Source: a virus
Virus record (IMG/VR): IMGVR_UViG_3300029263_000263
Location: 1 to 21,427 of that record
Direction: 5' to 3' (one strand)
Length of the DNA stretch: 21,427 bases
Positions within the stretch are counted from its first letter, which is position 1, and each line of letters starts with the position of its first letter. The notes under the pieces were generated by a model. That model did no database searches, was not told the origin of the DNA, and worked only from the letters and a program-made list of their open reading frames with translations. Shown piece by piece: positions 1 to 8,834 of this stretch. The position numbers were made by a program, and so were the translations under genes.

Positions 1-221
1 TAAGCAGTGTCTTTAAACATGTTAAAAAACTCTGTATCATTTTGTTGGTTGTTTTGATTGAATCTATTTAATTGATTGCCATCAGGAAAATATGAACTAA
101 ACATTTCATCTTGTACTTGTTGAGCTATACTGTTAAACTCAACAGGAGTTACATAGCCTCTTTGCTCTTTGTTTAATATGAACAAGACTGTTGTGTATAC
201 TGTGTTTATATTTACCGCCAT
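1..221 (-). CDS. Probable virion connector protein, N-terminal part (runs off the window)
   Basis: The ATG is at 219-221 and the reading frame stays open for 73 codons to the window edge, so the C-terminus is missing. The protein begins MAVNINTVYTTVLFILNKEQ and continues with an Asn/Gln-rich, Phe-rich stretch. It lies directly downstream of the portal, scaffold, capsid and 271-residue genes. Proteins with this N-terminus recur, from memory, in uncultured marine phages just after the capsid gene, where head-tail connector or adaptor genes usually sit. The connector role is inferred from position; no domain is recognised. The leader on the coding strand is A-rich (AAAATAAAAATAA before the ATG) with no Shine-Dalgarno sequence. 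Confidence 0.75.
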   Translation of the reverse strand, partial: MAVNINTVYTTVLFILNKEQRGYVTPVEFNSIAQQVQDEMFSSYFPDGNQLNRFNQNNQQNDTEFFNMFKDTA

Positions 222-237
222 TTATTTTTATTTTATT

Positions 238-276
238 ATACTATAAAGGCGACGTTAAGCCGCCTTATAATAGTAT
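238..276 (-). other. Intergenic stem-loop
   Basis: An imperfect inverted repeat lies between the 271-residue gene and the next gene. The inner stem is AAGGCG/CGCCTT around a 9-base loop at 252-260. An outer AT-rich stem (ATACTA with TAGTAT) continues it after small bulges. On the coding strand it is followed by an A-rich tract, not a U-run, so it does not look like an intrinsic terminator. It could be an RNA processing or stability element. Confidence 0.45.
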
Positions 277-285
277 CACTTGTTT

Positions 286-1101
286 TTATAGTTTTTTATC
301 TATAGACTTATAGATTTCTACACCTTCGTCAGTCTTTAAAAAAGCCGCAAATGCAGAATAAGGATTTTCATCAAACGGTACGTTCATTAGTTTTCTACCA
401 TTTGAACCCCATGTGAATGATCTTTGATCAGCAGATAAATTTATTATACCTATTTCAACTGCTCTAATAGCCATGTTTCTAAGTTGAACATTATCATCAT
501 TAGCTAAGTTAATAAATAACTCTGGATTATTTCTAGCAAACAATAACAAATCTCTTTTAAGTTCTTTAGAACTCATTTCATTTACTCTTGATCCTAGTTC
601 TACTCTTAGTATTGCCTCAGCTTGATCAACGTCCATGTTTCTAGCAGCGTTTAAAGCATCTATTTGCATGTCTAGTACGTCAAGTTCATCTTCAGCCTCA
701 TTAACTGCGCTAAACTCTAAATATAGTTTATTTTTTAAAGGATGGTATAAAGATAATAATCTTTGTAAATTTTGTTTATCTTTTGGCACCGTTAATGTTC
801 CATTACGAAACTGAATATGTCCCATTGTTGCTTCACCTTTTTGCTCTTCTACAAATGGTGAATCCATATTTGTCGCATATCTTAATTCTTTTTGTTTCCC
901 TGATTCAGGGTCAAAATAAAGTAAAGCGTGTTTTCTTGTGTGTCTACAAGGTATTGTCATTGTTAAAGGTGATTTATTGCCTTTTAAATAATACACTCTA
1001 TCTTTTATTTCCCAACTAGGTTTAGCTGGTTTTGGTGCTACTTTTGTAGCTACCGGTTGAGGTGCAACCTCAATAGTTTCTGCTTTAGCTTGTTTAGCCA
1101 T
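286..1101 (-). CDS. Probable virion-associated protein downstream of capsid (271 aa)
   Basis: This is an intact 271-codon gene starting with an Ala/Lys/Pro-rich tail (residues 1-30), then a mixed beta region (about 31-110) and a predominantly helical, acidic second half (about 130-230). It sits right after the major capsid gene, where decoration, vertex or head-tail joining proteins are often found. I do not recognise a named family. Residues 42-46 read NKSPL and 80-83 read DSPF. These echo the Ser-Pro-hydrophobic motif of the small-protein cluster at 15960-18616, though two short matches could be chance. The start at 1099-1101 is preceded by an AT leader nearly identical to that of the 403-residue gene at 2713-3924. 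Confidence 0.8.
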   Translation of the reverse strand: MAKQAKAETIEVAPQPVATKVAPKPAKPSWEIKDRVYYLKGNKSPLTMTIPCRHTRKHALLYFDPESGKQKELRYATNMDSPFVEEQKGEATMGHIQFRNGTLTVPKDKQNLQRLLSLYHPLKNKLYLEFSAVNEAEDELDVLDMQIDALNAARNMDVDQAEAILRVELGSRVNEMSSKELKRDLLLFARNNPELFINLANDDNVQLRNMAIRAVEIGIINLSADQRSFTWGSNGRKLMNVPFDENPYSAFAAFLKTDEGVEIYKSIDKKL

Positions 1102-1137
1102 AATATAATATAATTAAATAGTTTGTAAAAGTAATAA

Positions 1138-1164
1138 TTACCCCCGTTAATTCAACGAGGGTAA
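1138..1164 (-). terminator. Stem-loop after the capsid gene, possible weak terminator
   Basis: The two arms (1138-1148 and 1154-1164) pair over 11 bases with one mismatch around a 5-base loop. On the coding strand the 3' arm is followed by a moderately T-rich run (AATTATTACTTTT). It lies 24 bases past the TAA at 1188-1190, not past the earlier TGA at 1371-1373, which fits the capsid gene extending to 1188. It may end or protect the capsid transcript. Confidence 0.55.
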
Positions 1165-1187
1165 CAATTACATTAATTTTGAATCAA

Positions 1188-2696
1188 TTAGATTCCTTTG
1201 AATAATACAAAGTTGTTAGCAGCTTGAGTCACTAAACATCTTTCAGATAGGAAGTTAACTTCCATTGCATCTAAAGTAGATGTGTAAGCTCCGCCAGCAG
1301 AACCAGTTAACCAAGACTTCATTCTTCTATCATCACCTTGTGAAGCTCTATATCTTACGTGTAAGAAAGGTCATCTGATGTTAGTTCCTAAAACTTGATC
1401 GTAAACTGTTGAAGTTCCAGCAGGTACTAATACACCTTCAATTGAATTGATACCTGTAATTCCACCTCTTGTAGAAGCATCGTTTAAGTATTTCCAATCT
1501 GTTTTGTAAAAGTCATAAGAACCTCTTCTAAATCCAGAGAATCCTAAGTTAAGTGCCATTTCTTCAGAGTTTTCGAATAAACCGAAAGCTGTTCCACCTT
1601 GAACACCACTAGAAATTGCAGCTAACATATCGTCAAAATCAAGAGATGTTTGTCTCTGTAAGAATAACATGTTTTCTTCAATTGCTCCTTGAGTATCTAA
1701 GTTTCTAAGAATTGCGTCAAATTCAGTAAGTCCGTTAGCAGCAGTAAATCCTACTTCTACGTTACCTCTTGAAGTTATAGCAGCGAATAAACCTTCAGTT
1801 CCTGGTACTGTATTAACACCAGCAGCTTGAGTTTGATTAAATTCACCTTCTATCATTGCCATTTCTAAGTAATCTTCGAAACGTAGTCTTGTTTCAGACT
1901 CAGCTTTTAAATACCATAAGTATCCAGATGTTCCATCTTCAGTAGCAACTTCAACCCAACCGATTTGCGCCATATCAGATCCAGATATTACATACTGGTC
2001 TCTAATAATGATTGGTGAGTTAGAAAATTGAGTTAACTGAGGAGTTACAGATACTCTAGTGTTAGCAACTTGAGCACCAACTCCAGCAGCAACGCCACCT
2101 AAGTTTGTACCTTTAGCGTAAGACGAACCGTATACAAATACTTTAAGTCCAGCTATAGCACCTACAGCAACTGCTCCTGCAGTACCTGAAAACGCAGCAG
2201 CTCCAATAAGACCTACATTATTAAAAGGTTGTACAGTGAAAGTACCACCGTTTCCAGGCGCACCACCAGCAGCAACAGTTGTACTAGCCGTTACAAGAGC
2301 TTTTACTTCTGCTCCATTTACTGGATTTAAAAGCACTACTGTATCGTTGATAGAAACTGTGTTTCTTACTGTATTAGGTAAGGTAATAAGGTTAGGTCCT
2401 GTTGCAGCACCATTTGCTCCTATACCGTATCCAGTGTAAGATATGTGTAATCTATTTTGTTCAGACCAAATTACTTGATCAGAAGACATTGGCATTTCAG
2501 CGCCAACCATTCTTAAGAATCCAGATAGAGTACGGTTTCCGTATCTTTCTACTTCTTGTTCGTAAATTTCAGGTAAAAATTGCTGAGCAAAATCATTTGT
2601 TCCAGCAGCACCTGTGTTAAATTGTAGGTAATTACTTGGCAATAATTGTTGTGTTGCCGAAGGAATTAAACTACCAAATTGAGGAGTTAAAGCCAT
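1188..2696 (-). CDS. Major capsid protein with an in-frame TGA codon
   Basis: From the ATG at 2694-2696 the frame runs 441 codons to a TGA at 1371-1373. It then continues in the same frame for 60 further sense codons to TAA at 1188-1190. The extension contains PFLHVRYRASQGDDRR, MKSWLTGSAGGAYTS and LSERCLVTQAANNFVLF, which read like a normal conserved capsid C-terminus rather than random sequence. With the TGA decoded the product is 502 residues. The N-terminal part (FLPEIYEQEVERYGNRT and onward) and the location after portal and scaffold genes fit an HK97-fold major capsid protein. The capsid role is inferred from order, size and remembered marine phage homologues. The TGA may be a real nonsense variant, a leaky stop (its 3' base is C) or a sequencing/assembly error. 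The last of these, or a rare allele, is the simplest reading. Confidence 0.85.
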
Positions 2697-2716
2697 TTTG
2701 TTTGTTTTTTAATTAG
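2697..2716 (-). promoter_or_regulatory. A-rich translation leader of the capsid gene
   Basis: On the coding strand the bases before the ATG are TAATTAAAAAACAAACAAA. There is no Shine-Dalgarno sequence. Very similar leaders precede the tail fibre gene and the 96-residue gene, so this is probably a translation enhancer of the Bacteroidota type. Function is inferred from recurrence and position only. Confidence 0.5.
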
Positions 2717-3924
2717 TTAAATTTTCTTTTTTTTATTTTTAATTTTGATGAATCAAATCCACTAACCGATTTTACTTTAAAACCACCTACAGTAATTTCA
2801 GCAGAACTTCCTGTTCTAGCTTTACTATCGGTTAAATTTTTAGAACTACTAATAACGTCTTTGACGGCATCAGCCTTTCCTTGTTCGTAAAAGTGACTAG
2901 CAATTTTATCAACATTGTCAGCAGCGTACATGGCTTTATGATAACCAGAAGTATCCACTACATCTCCATCTTCGTTTAAGAACTTCTTAACTAAATTATT
3001 GATGTTTGATTGATTTTCTGCTACTTTCTCACGATTCTGTATATTGTACTTATAGTTCTTTTCACCAACTTTAATATCAAAACCTTTGAATTCATCGTTG
3101 AATAGTTCCTTAGTATTTTTTTTGAAATTTTCGTGTTTTTCAGTAGCCACATCTTGTTGCTTATTGTAGCGATTAAAAAAGTCTGTAGCTTTTTGTTGGT
3201 CTTGAGTTACTCCGGGTCTCAACTTGATCTCCTCGTAATATTTATCTTTCAAGTCTTCCAAATAGTCTTTAGCTTTTGCAATCTCTTCTTTTTTAGCGAG
3301 CTTCTTTTTACGGACGTCACGCTCCTCGTCCAAGTCTTCATCATAAGAGAAACTATCCTCCATGACAAACCCTATTTCTTCCTCGTTTAAATGAGGTTTT
3401 GCTTTTTTATAATATTCTTTTAACAGAGTATCTTGATCTATACTAGAATAATCTGCATTTAATCTCGTGTAGTCTTCAATTGTACCACCAGTTTCTTTCA
3501 TAAAGTCAACTAGTTTTTCGATGTTTTCTGGTAATGCTTTACCTAGTATTTTTTCATCTCTAATAGCTTCTTTAACTTCTTTAGTAACTTGCTCTGTTAC
3601 TTCTTGGATTGCTTTAAACTCTTCAACATTTTTGATGGGCTCTTGTATTTGTTCGTCCATCTTAACGCTATCTCCGGTTTGTTTGTCCACATCCACTTTT
3701 TCTGTTTCTCCGATTTGAATGGCATCTGATTCTTGTGTTTTAAAAGATTCACTAGGAATCGTGACTTTAGTAATTGGATTAGGTATGTCTACTAAAGGTT
3801 CTTTAATGTTTACCTTTATTACCTCTTGATCGTTTTTTACTAATTGCTTAGGTGTTCGTTTTTTAGACTTTATTTTAAAGTCTCCCTCCTGTTTAACAGG
3901 TTCATTTGTTTTTGTTTCTGACAT
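2713..3924 (-). CDS. Probable capsid scaffolding protein (403 aa)
   Basis: This highly charged Lys/Glu/Asp-rich protein lies between the portal and major capsid genes, the standard place for a scaffold. Residues 1-110 look disordered (KIKSKKRTPKQLVKN, then many Glu/Val/Thr). A helical, coiled-coil-like core lies around 165-235 and includes the acidic patch SFSYDEDLDEERD followed by basic RKKKLAKKEE. The C-terminal 30 residues are basic (SSKLKIKKRKFN), as expected for a scaffold tail that contacts capsid protein. No protease signature is seen, so a fused protease-scaffold is unlikely. The assignment rests on composition, position and remembered marine phage analogues. Confidence 0.7.
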   Translation of the reverse strand: MSETKTNEPVKQEGDFKIKSKKRTPKQLVKNDQEVIKVNIKEPLVDIPNPITKVTIPSESFKTQESDAIQIGETEKVDVDKQTGDSVKMDEQIQEPIKNVEEFKAIQEVTEQVTKEVKEAIRDEKILGKALPENIEKLVDFMKETGGTIEDYTRLNADYSSIDQDTLLKEYYKKAKPHLNEEEIGFVMEDSFSYDEDLDEERDVRKKKLAKKEEIAKAKDYLEDLKDKYYEEIKLRPGVTQDQQKATDFFNRYNKQQDVATEKHENFKKNTKELFNDEFKGFDIKVGEKNYKYNIQNREKVAENQSNINNLVKKFLNEDGDVVDTSGYHKAMYAADNVDKIASHFYEQGKADAVKDVISSSKNLTDSKARTGSSAEITVGGFKVKSVSGFDSSKLKIKKRKFN

Positions 3925-3951
3925 AATATAATATAATTAAATAATTAAAAT

Positions 3952-6348
3952 TTAAACTTGCGGTGCCATTTGGCCCGGTTGTTCTTTGCTTTGCTCTTCA
4001 AAATCAATAGGTAATAAATTATTTTTTCTTTGATCTATCATTTGACTTTGCTGAGAACCTTCCATTTGGATACGAGTATCTTTACGGTTTTCAATTTCTT
4101 GTTCTTTTGCTTTTGTAGCTTCCATATCCATTTGCTTTAACTGCATATCAAACTGGAACTGAGCTTGCATTTTTTGTTGCTCTAATTGAGCAGCTGTTTG
4201 CATACGTTGTATTTCCATTTGGGATCTTGCTTGTTCGTATTGAACTTTAGATCCAGATATAGCTTCTTGTTTTTGTACTTCAGACATTGCTATTTTCTCA
4301 GACGCGTCAGCCTGTGATTCCGCTTGAGCTCTAATATTAGCTTGTTGGTTTTTTTGATCGAGCTTATCTTTAGCTTTACGTTTTATCTTAAGCATTTGAT
4401 TAGCTAATTTAAGATTTTTAATTTGTCTTAAATCTATAGCATCTTCTAAATCAATGCCACCACTTTGTAAAGCTACTTGAATGTTTTGCTCTAATTGTTG
4501 TTGCTCTTCTTCGTCTGGCTCTAATTCTAAAAATATACCAAAGTCATGTAAGTTTAAATTTACAATCTCTTTTAAAGTTTTTACATTATAAGTAGATACA
4601 GAATTAACTAAAGCGTTTTCAGTTAATGGAAATTCTAAAGCGTCAGCAATTTTGAGTGCAATATTTTCCGCTATTCTAAGAGTTAAAAACAAACTAGCTT
4701 GCTTGATATGTCTAGTTGCTACATTGGAAGCGTTAGCAGCCATCTTTTGTAGTCCTACTAGTGTTTGTTTGTCTGGTGTACTTCCGTCACGAGCCTCATT
4801 AAGTCCGGTTACGTCTCTTATCATTTGTAGATAATATTGATAAGTTTGTATAAGAGCTTGTATTTTGCCTTGACCACTAGAACTATTAAGTTCTTGTATT
4901 GGAACTTTACCAGCGTTCATTTCACCGTCTTGAGTAAGTGATCTACCAACTATAGAACCAGTTTGAAAATACATATTTAATGCTTCTGCTGGATTATAAT
5001 TTGTACCATTACCTAAATCAACTTCGGCTAAACCATCCATGTCTAAGTAAACACCATCTGGCACCATTCTAGACATTACTTGTTGTAGCTTTAAATGAGT
5101 CAATTGAATCATGTCGGCAAAACCTATGCATTTGCTTACAAGAGATTCTATTCTACCTTTATACATTCTTGGCGCACAAATAGCATAATTCATTTCTACC
5201 TTAGTTGTATCAGCTAAAGGTCTTGACATGTTCTCCGCTAGTTTCCATTGTAAGATTGTATCAGTACCTAGAACCTTAGCACCATTATATAATACTTCTA
5301 TTGATCTTGATACTCTTTCAAAACTTTCGTTTTCTGGTGGATTAAATGTGTCTGGCTTTTCTAAAGCTTTCATTAATCCTTGGTCAGTATATTTTATTTT
5401 AAATACTTGATTATGATAAGTCTTGTAATCAAAATACATAACTTGAACAGTGTTGTTATCATAATTTCCATAACCAGTCGTATATGAACTATTACCTGGC
5501 ATTTTTTGTATTCTTTCTAATTCTTCATCAGTAGTATCAGGAAATTCTTTTTTAAGTTCTGCTATAGTTATTGACTTAACTTCACCAACATAGTATATAT
5601 CTTCAAAATTTGGATCTTCTGTATAAGAATAAACCATGTAAGCTGGATCAACGTATTTAACTGTAACGCCTTCGGCTGTATTAAAATCAGTTTTAGCAGC
5701 AGATATACCACAAACAGTTAAGTCCATGTTAAGTCTTCTTCTTATTAAATCATATTTGTTTTGAGCAAGCACTGATGATATAGCTTCTTCTTCTGCTATT
5801 TCAATTGATTGCTTGTAACTTAATTGCATATGAAGCTCTAATTCGTCTTCTGATTCCGGCAAAGTACTAGGATCAGGACTTTGATATAGATCAATACCTA
5901 AAGTTTGTTTTAACTCTTTTAAGTAATCACTACCCATCATGTCTTCATATATCTTAGAAGCGTAATCAGTTCTTTTCTTTACAGAACTAGGATCTTGAGC
6001 ATAAGCTTTTATATCATAGCTTTTTGATGATATACCATTTACAACTATATCTACAAACTTAGATAAAATAGGAACTGGCTGCCAGTCTAAATTAAGATAA
6101 GACAAATCACCATTAATAGATAATTCATCTTTGTATTTTTGTGGAGATTGTTCTCCACGAGCATATAATCTTAGCTCATGAAAACTATTCCAATTAGTTA
6201 AATACCTATTACCGTTAGTTCTATTTTGACCAAACCACTCGTATTCAATTGCCATAGCAACTTGACTTCCATATTCTAAGCTTGCTTTTTCTGCATCGCT
6301 AACCACTTGACTAGGAAAGGCGCTATTGGTGTTAGTATATATATTCAT
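3952..6348 (-). CDS. Portal protein (798 aa)
   Basis: This gene directly follows the large terminase: the terminase TAA (6349-6351) abuts this ATG, suggesting coupled translation. The length of 798 residues is typical of large portal proteins of short-tailed and crAss-like phages. The N-terminal half is mixed alpha/beta with many Tyr/Trp residues. The middle holds a long region with ARDGSTPDKQTLVGLQKMA and RHIKQASLFLTLRIAENIA, resembling the helical stem and crown region of portals. Residues about 647-775 form a long Gln/Met/Ala-rich coiled coil (for example AQLEQQKMQAQFQFDMQLKQ), a barrel-type C-terminal extension. The twelve-subunit portal is the DNA gate at the capsid vertex. Identification is by order, length and architecture; no single diagnostic residue was used. 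Confidence 0.85.
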   Translation of the reverse strand: MNIYTNTNSAFPSQVVSDAEKASLEYGSQVAMAIEYEWFGQNRTNGNRYLTNWNSFHELRLYARGEQSPQKYKDELSINGDLSYLNLDWQPVPILSKFVDIVVNGISSKSYDIKAYAQDPSSVKKRTDYASKIYEDMMGSDYLKELKQTLGIDLYQSPDPSTLPESEDELELHMQLSYKQSIEIAEEEAISSVLAQNKYDLIRRRLNMDLTVCGISAAKTDFNTAEGVTVKYVDPAYMVYSYTEDPNFEDIYYVGEVKSITIAELKKEFPDTTDEELERIQKMPGNSSYTTGYGNYDNNTVQVMYFDYKTYHNQVFKIKYTDQGLMKALEKPDTFNPPENESFERVSRSIEVLYNGAKVLGTDTILQWKLAENMSRPLADTTKVEMNYAICAPRMYKGRIESLVSKCIGFADMIQLTHLKLQQVMSRMVPDGVYLDMDGLAEVDLGNGTNYNPAEALNMYFQTGSIVGRSLTQDGEMNAGKVPIQELNSSSGQGKIQALIQTYQYYLQMIRDVTGLNEARDGSTPDKQTLVGLQKMAANASNVATRHIKQASLFLTLRIAENIALKIADALEFPLTENALVNSVSTYNVKTLKEIVNLNLHDFGIFLELEPDEEEQQQLEQNIQVALQSGGIDLEDAIDLRQIKNLKLANQMLKIKRKAKDKLDQKNQQANIRAQAESQADASEKIAMSEVQKQEAISGSKVQYEQARSQMEIQRMQTAAQLEQQKMQAQFQFDMQLKQMDMEATKAKEQEIENRKDTRIQMEGSQQSQMIDQRKNNLLPIDFEEQSKEQPGQMAPQV

Positions 6349-8559
6349 TTAACTTATTATTTTTGATGTGGTTCCTTTATTGTTGTATCTTTTAATTCCT
6401 AAATCTACAGGTTCTAATTTAATTTTATTGCTTGGAGCATATCTATGCTTGTTGCAAGCCATTAAAGCTAGTCCTGAGCTAATAGAAGCATCGTGAGAAG
6501 TTCTATTATTAATATTAAATCTAGCCCAATCTTCTAAGGTTCTTTGAAAATATACATCTCCGTAACCTGTTTCTTTTAATCCTACAAAATGCTCTATATA
6601 AGACTCTATAGCCGCAGCGTGTGATTGTTTAATGTCTTCACTTGAATTAGGTATTCCACCTATTTCTTTTTCTGTTACAGATAATTTATTATATTTTTTA
6701 TCAGGTCTATTCATAGAATATGATCTATAACCTCTACGCCTAAAGTAGTATAATAATCTAGGTTTATTATTCTCTGCTAATATTGGCATGCCATAAAATA
6801 CACAAGCCATTAATACATCTTCAAAAAATATCTCAGCAGTTTGTGGACGAGCAATATATTCTAAAAAGAAATGATTTGGAGGCACGTCTTCCATGCTGAA
6901 TTTAGTTAGACCATGTAAAGATCCATTGGAACCTTTGCCGTCTACTGTTCCTGATATATCATATGGATCACATCCAAAAGCTCCACAGTGTTCATTGCCT
7001 GGATATTTCTTATGATTTCTTGTTATTGTTCTGTTTTGTAACTGAACCGGTGGAACCCATGAAACTAAAAATCTACCGTTTTTGTTTGGTACAAATATAA
7101 CTTTAGTATCTTGTTCTCCGTTTTCCCATTGAAAACTGCCTTGTGTTATTGGTAATGTGTTTTTTAAGTCTTCATTAAAATCTACCTGTTGGTATATTTT
7201 AGTTAAATTAAATAAAGACTCTTTAGACTCGTCTCTAAAAGCGTGCTTAGTGGTACGTGGAAACTGTCTATAAAATTCATTTAATCCATCTTGGTCATCT
7301 TTAAGACCTTCTACCTCATTATCCCAGTATTCAATAACCCCGATTTTGATTGGCGTTCCATGAGGTCCATACACTTGTTTTGATGGAGTTTCGAAGACAG
7401 GATAACCATAAGAATCAATGTATCCTTCGTAGTTCCATTCCATAGGAATGAACAAAGAATAGAGTCCTGAACGAGTTTGTCCATTGGCATTTCTTTTAAT
7501 AACATTTGAGTCATCATATAATTTTTTAAAATTTCTACCACCTTTATCTAAAGCGTTTGATGTTGATCCCATCATGCATTTACCAATAATTCTTGATCCT
7601 AATCTAAGCGTTGTTTTAGTAACACGCCAATTATTAAGAATATTATTTGGTCTTTCCCATTTGCCTGATTCATCATGAACTAGTAGTTTTAATTTTTCAC
7701 CATCATATGCATTGTCTCCAGTATTCTTCCAATCAATAGTAGTATCAAGACCAGCAAGATCTTCTGGCTTTTCAATTGAAGTAATACTTCTTCTAGTAAA
7801 TTTACTAGCTGGTACTCTATAAGCTAATTCGGTTTTAGGTCGATCCATACCATCCTGTATGGGTTTAAAAAAGAAAGGATAATTAACTGATATTGGTACT
7901 ACTTTGTCAGTAAACATTTTTTTAGCATCAGCACCAGATTTAGATAAAATTCCAAAACGTGCATCACTAGATATTGTCGCCATGTTAACTGTTTCTCCTG
8001 AAGCCATAAATGAAAAACCAGAACGTCTATTCTTTAAATAACACATGCCATAACATCTATCATCTGCTCTGCATGCTTCCCAGAATATAAAAAACAATCT
8101 ATTTGATTCTCTAAAATCTGGTTGACCTACATCAATTTTAGACCATTGTAAATACATGTAATGAGTACCTGTTATATAAGTAGCTATTCCTTTATTGTAA
8201 AACCAAAAACCCTCCTCGCGATACTTAAATTCTTTATCTATATAGTCGTACCATTTTTCTTTAAAGTCTTCTGGATACTCTCTCCAGTCAAACACAGTCT
8301 TTATTTTTTTTAATATCTTAGGATATTCAGTTTTAGCCCATTTATCTTTATCAAAAGTATGTGTATTATTTTCTTTAGGTAAAGCTATTTTAAGATTTTG
8401 TATCTCATATATTTCACCTATTTCTCCTGTCTTTGATATAATAATTATATCATGTTCTTCATTGTATCCGTAATCCCATTTTTTATACCTATTCATTCGT
8501 TTAAGAATTTTAGGCTTAATGTGATCTTTTAATACTTTGTATAAAGTTTGCTCGTACAT
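6349..8559 (-). CDS. terL: Large terminase subunit (ATPase-nuclease)
   Basis: This is the 736-residue DNA-packaging motor protein. A Walker A-like segment lies at 176-186 (KNRRSGFSFMA), Walker B at 291-297 (KLLVHDE) and a coupling-type motif at 331-341 (GSTSNALDKGG). The RNase H-like nuclease half shows FGCDPYD (Asp531), PILAENNK (Glu596) and SHDASISSGLAL (Asp690), the expected acidic triad. The Walker A-like segment has Phe where P-loops carry the catalytic lysine, so another basic residue nearby (Lys176, Arg178 or Arg179) may serve. The ATG (8557-8559) overlaps the stop of the 91-residue gene as TAATG. The portal gene follows immediately. Length and order fit terminases of Bacteroidota and marine phages. 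Confidence 0.92.
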   Translation of the reverse strand: MYEQTLYKVLKDHIKPKILKRMNRYKKWDYGYNEEHDIIIISKTGEIGEIYEIQNLKIALPKENNTHTFDKDKWAKTEYPKILKKIKTVFDWREYPEDFKEKWYDYIDKEFKYREEGFWFYNKGIATYITGTHYMYLQWSKIDVGQPDFRESNRLFFIFWEACRADDRCYGMCYLKNRRSGFSFMASGETVNMATISSDARFGILSKSGADAKKMFTDKVVPISVNYPFFFKPIQDGMDRPKTELAYRVPASKFTRRSITSIEKPEDLAGLDTTIDWKNTGDNAYDGEKLKLLVHDESGKWERPNNILNNWRVTKTTLRLGSRIIGKCMMGSTSNALDKGGRNFKKLYDDSNVIKRNANGQTRSGLYSLFIPMEWNYEGYIDSYGYPVFETPSKQVYGPHGTPIKIGVIEYWDNEVEGLKDDQDGLNEFYRQFPRTTKHAFRDESKESLFNLTKIYQQVDFNEDLKNTLPITQGSFQWENGEQDTKVIFVPNKNGRFLVSWVPPVQLQNRTITRNHKKYPGNEHCGAFGCDPYDISGTVDGKGSNGSLHGLTKFSMEDVPPNHFFLEYIARPQTAEIFFEDVLMACVFYGMPILAENNKPRLLYYFRRRGYRSYSMNRPDKKYNKLSVTEKEIGGIPNSSEDIKQSHAAAIESYIEHFVGLKETGYGDVYFQRTLEDWARFNINNRTSHDASISSGLALMACNKHRYAPSNKIKLEPVDLGIKRYNNKGTTSKIIS

Positions 8560-8834
8560 TATTTAGATCTTCCTTCAGCAAAACCACGAAACGTAATTTC
8601 TTTTTTAACTTCTTTAGGTTTTTCTTCTAACATGCTTTGTTCTTCTGTAATACGATTGTGTATTTCAAAAGCGTCAAATATGCATAGTTTTTTTGTAGCC
8701 GCAGCGTTTTTAAGTCTGTCAGCTGATATATCTTCGCTTGAATCTATAATAGCTTCTTTAGCAACTTTAATTAGTTCCTCTACCGCTATGTGCCCAGCTT
8801 GGATTATATTCAACTTCGTTTCCTTCGTGTTCAT
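8559..8834 (-). CDS. Small protein upstream of terL, candidate small terminase subunit (91 aa)
   Basis: This helical, charged protein ends FRGFAEGRSK and its TAA overlaps the terL ATG. Residues 15-60 (HIAVEELIKVAKEAI, LKNAAATKKLCIFDAFEI) look like paired helices. The position immediately before terL is where small terminase subunits are usually encoded. The size is small for one, and I see no clear helix-turn-helix, so the role is inferred. Its ATG at 8834 lies 68 bases inside the 3' end of the preceding 205-residue gene in another frame. A TTG at codon 8 is an alternative start that would still overlap. Confidence 0.7.
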   Translation of the reverse strand: MNTKETKLNIIQAGHIAVEELIKVAKEAIIDSSEDISADRLKNAAATKKLCIFDAFEIHNRITEEQSMLEEKPKEVKKEITFRGFAEGRSK

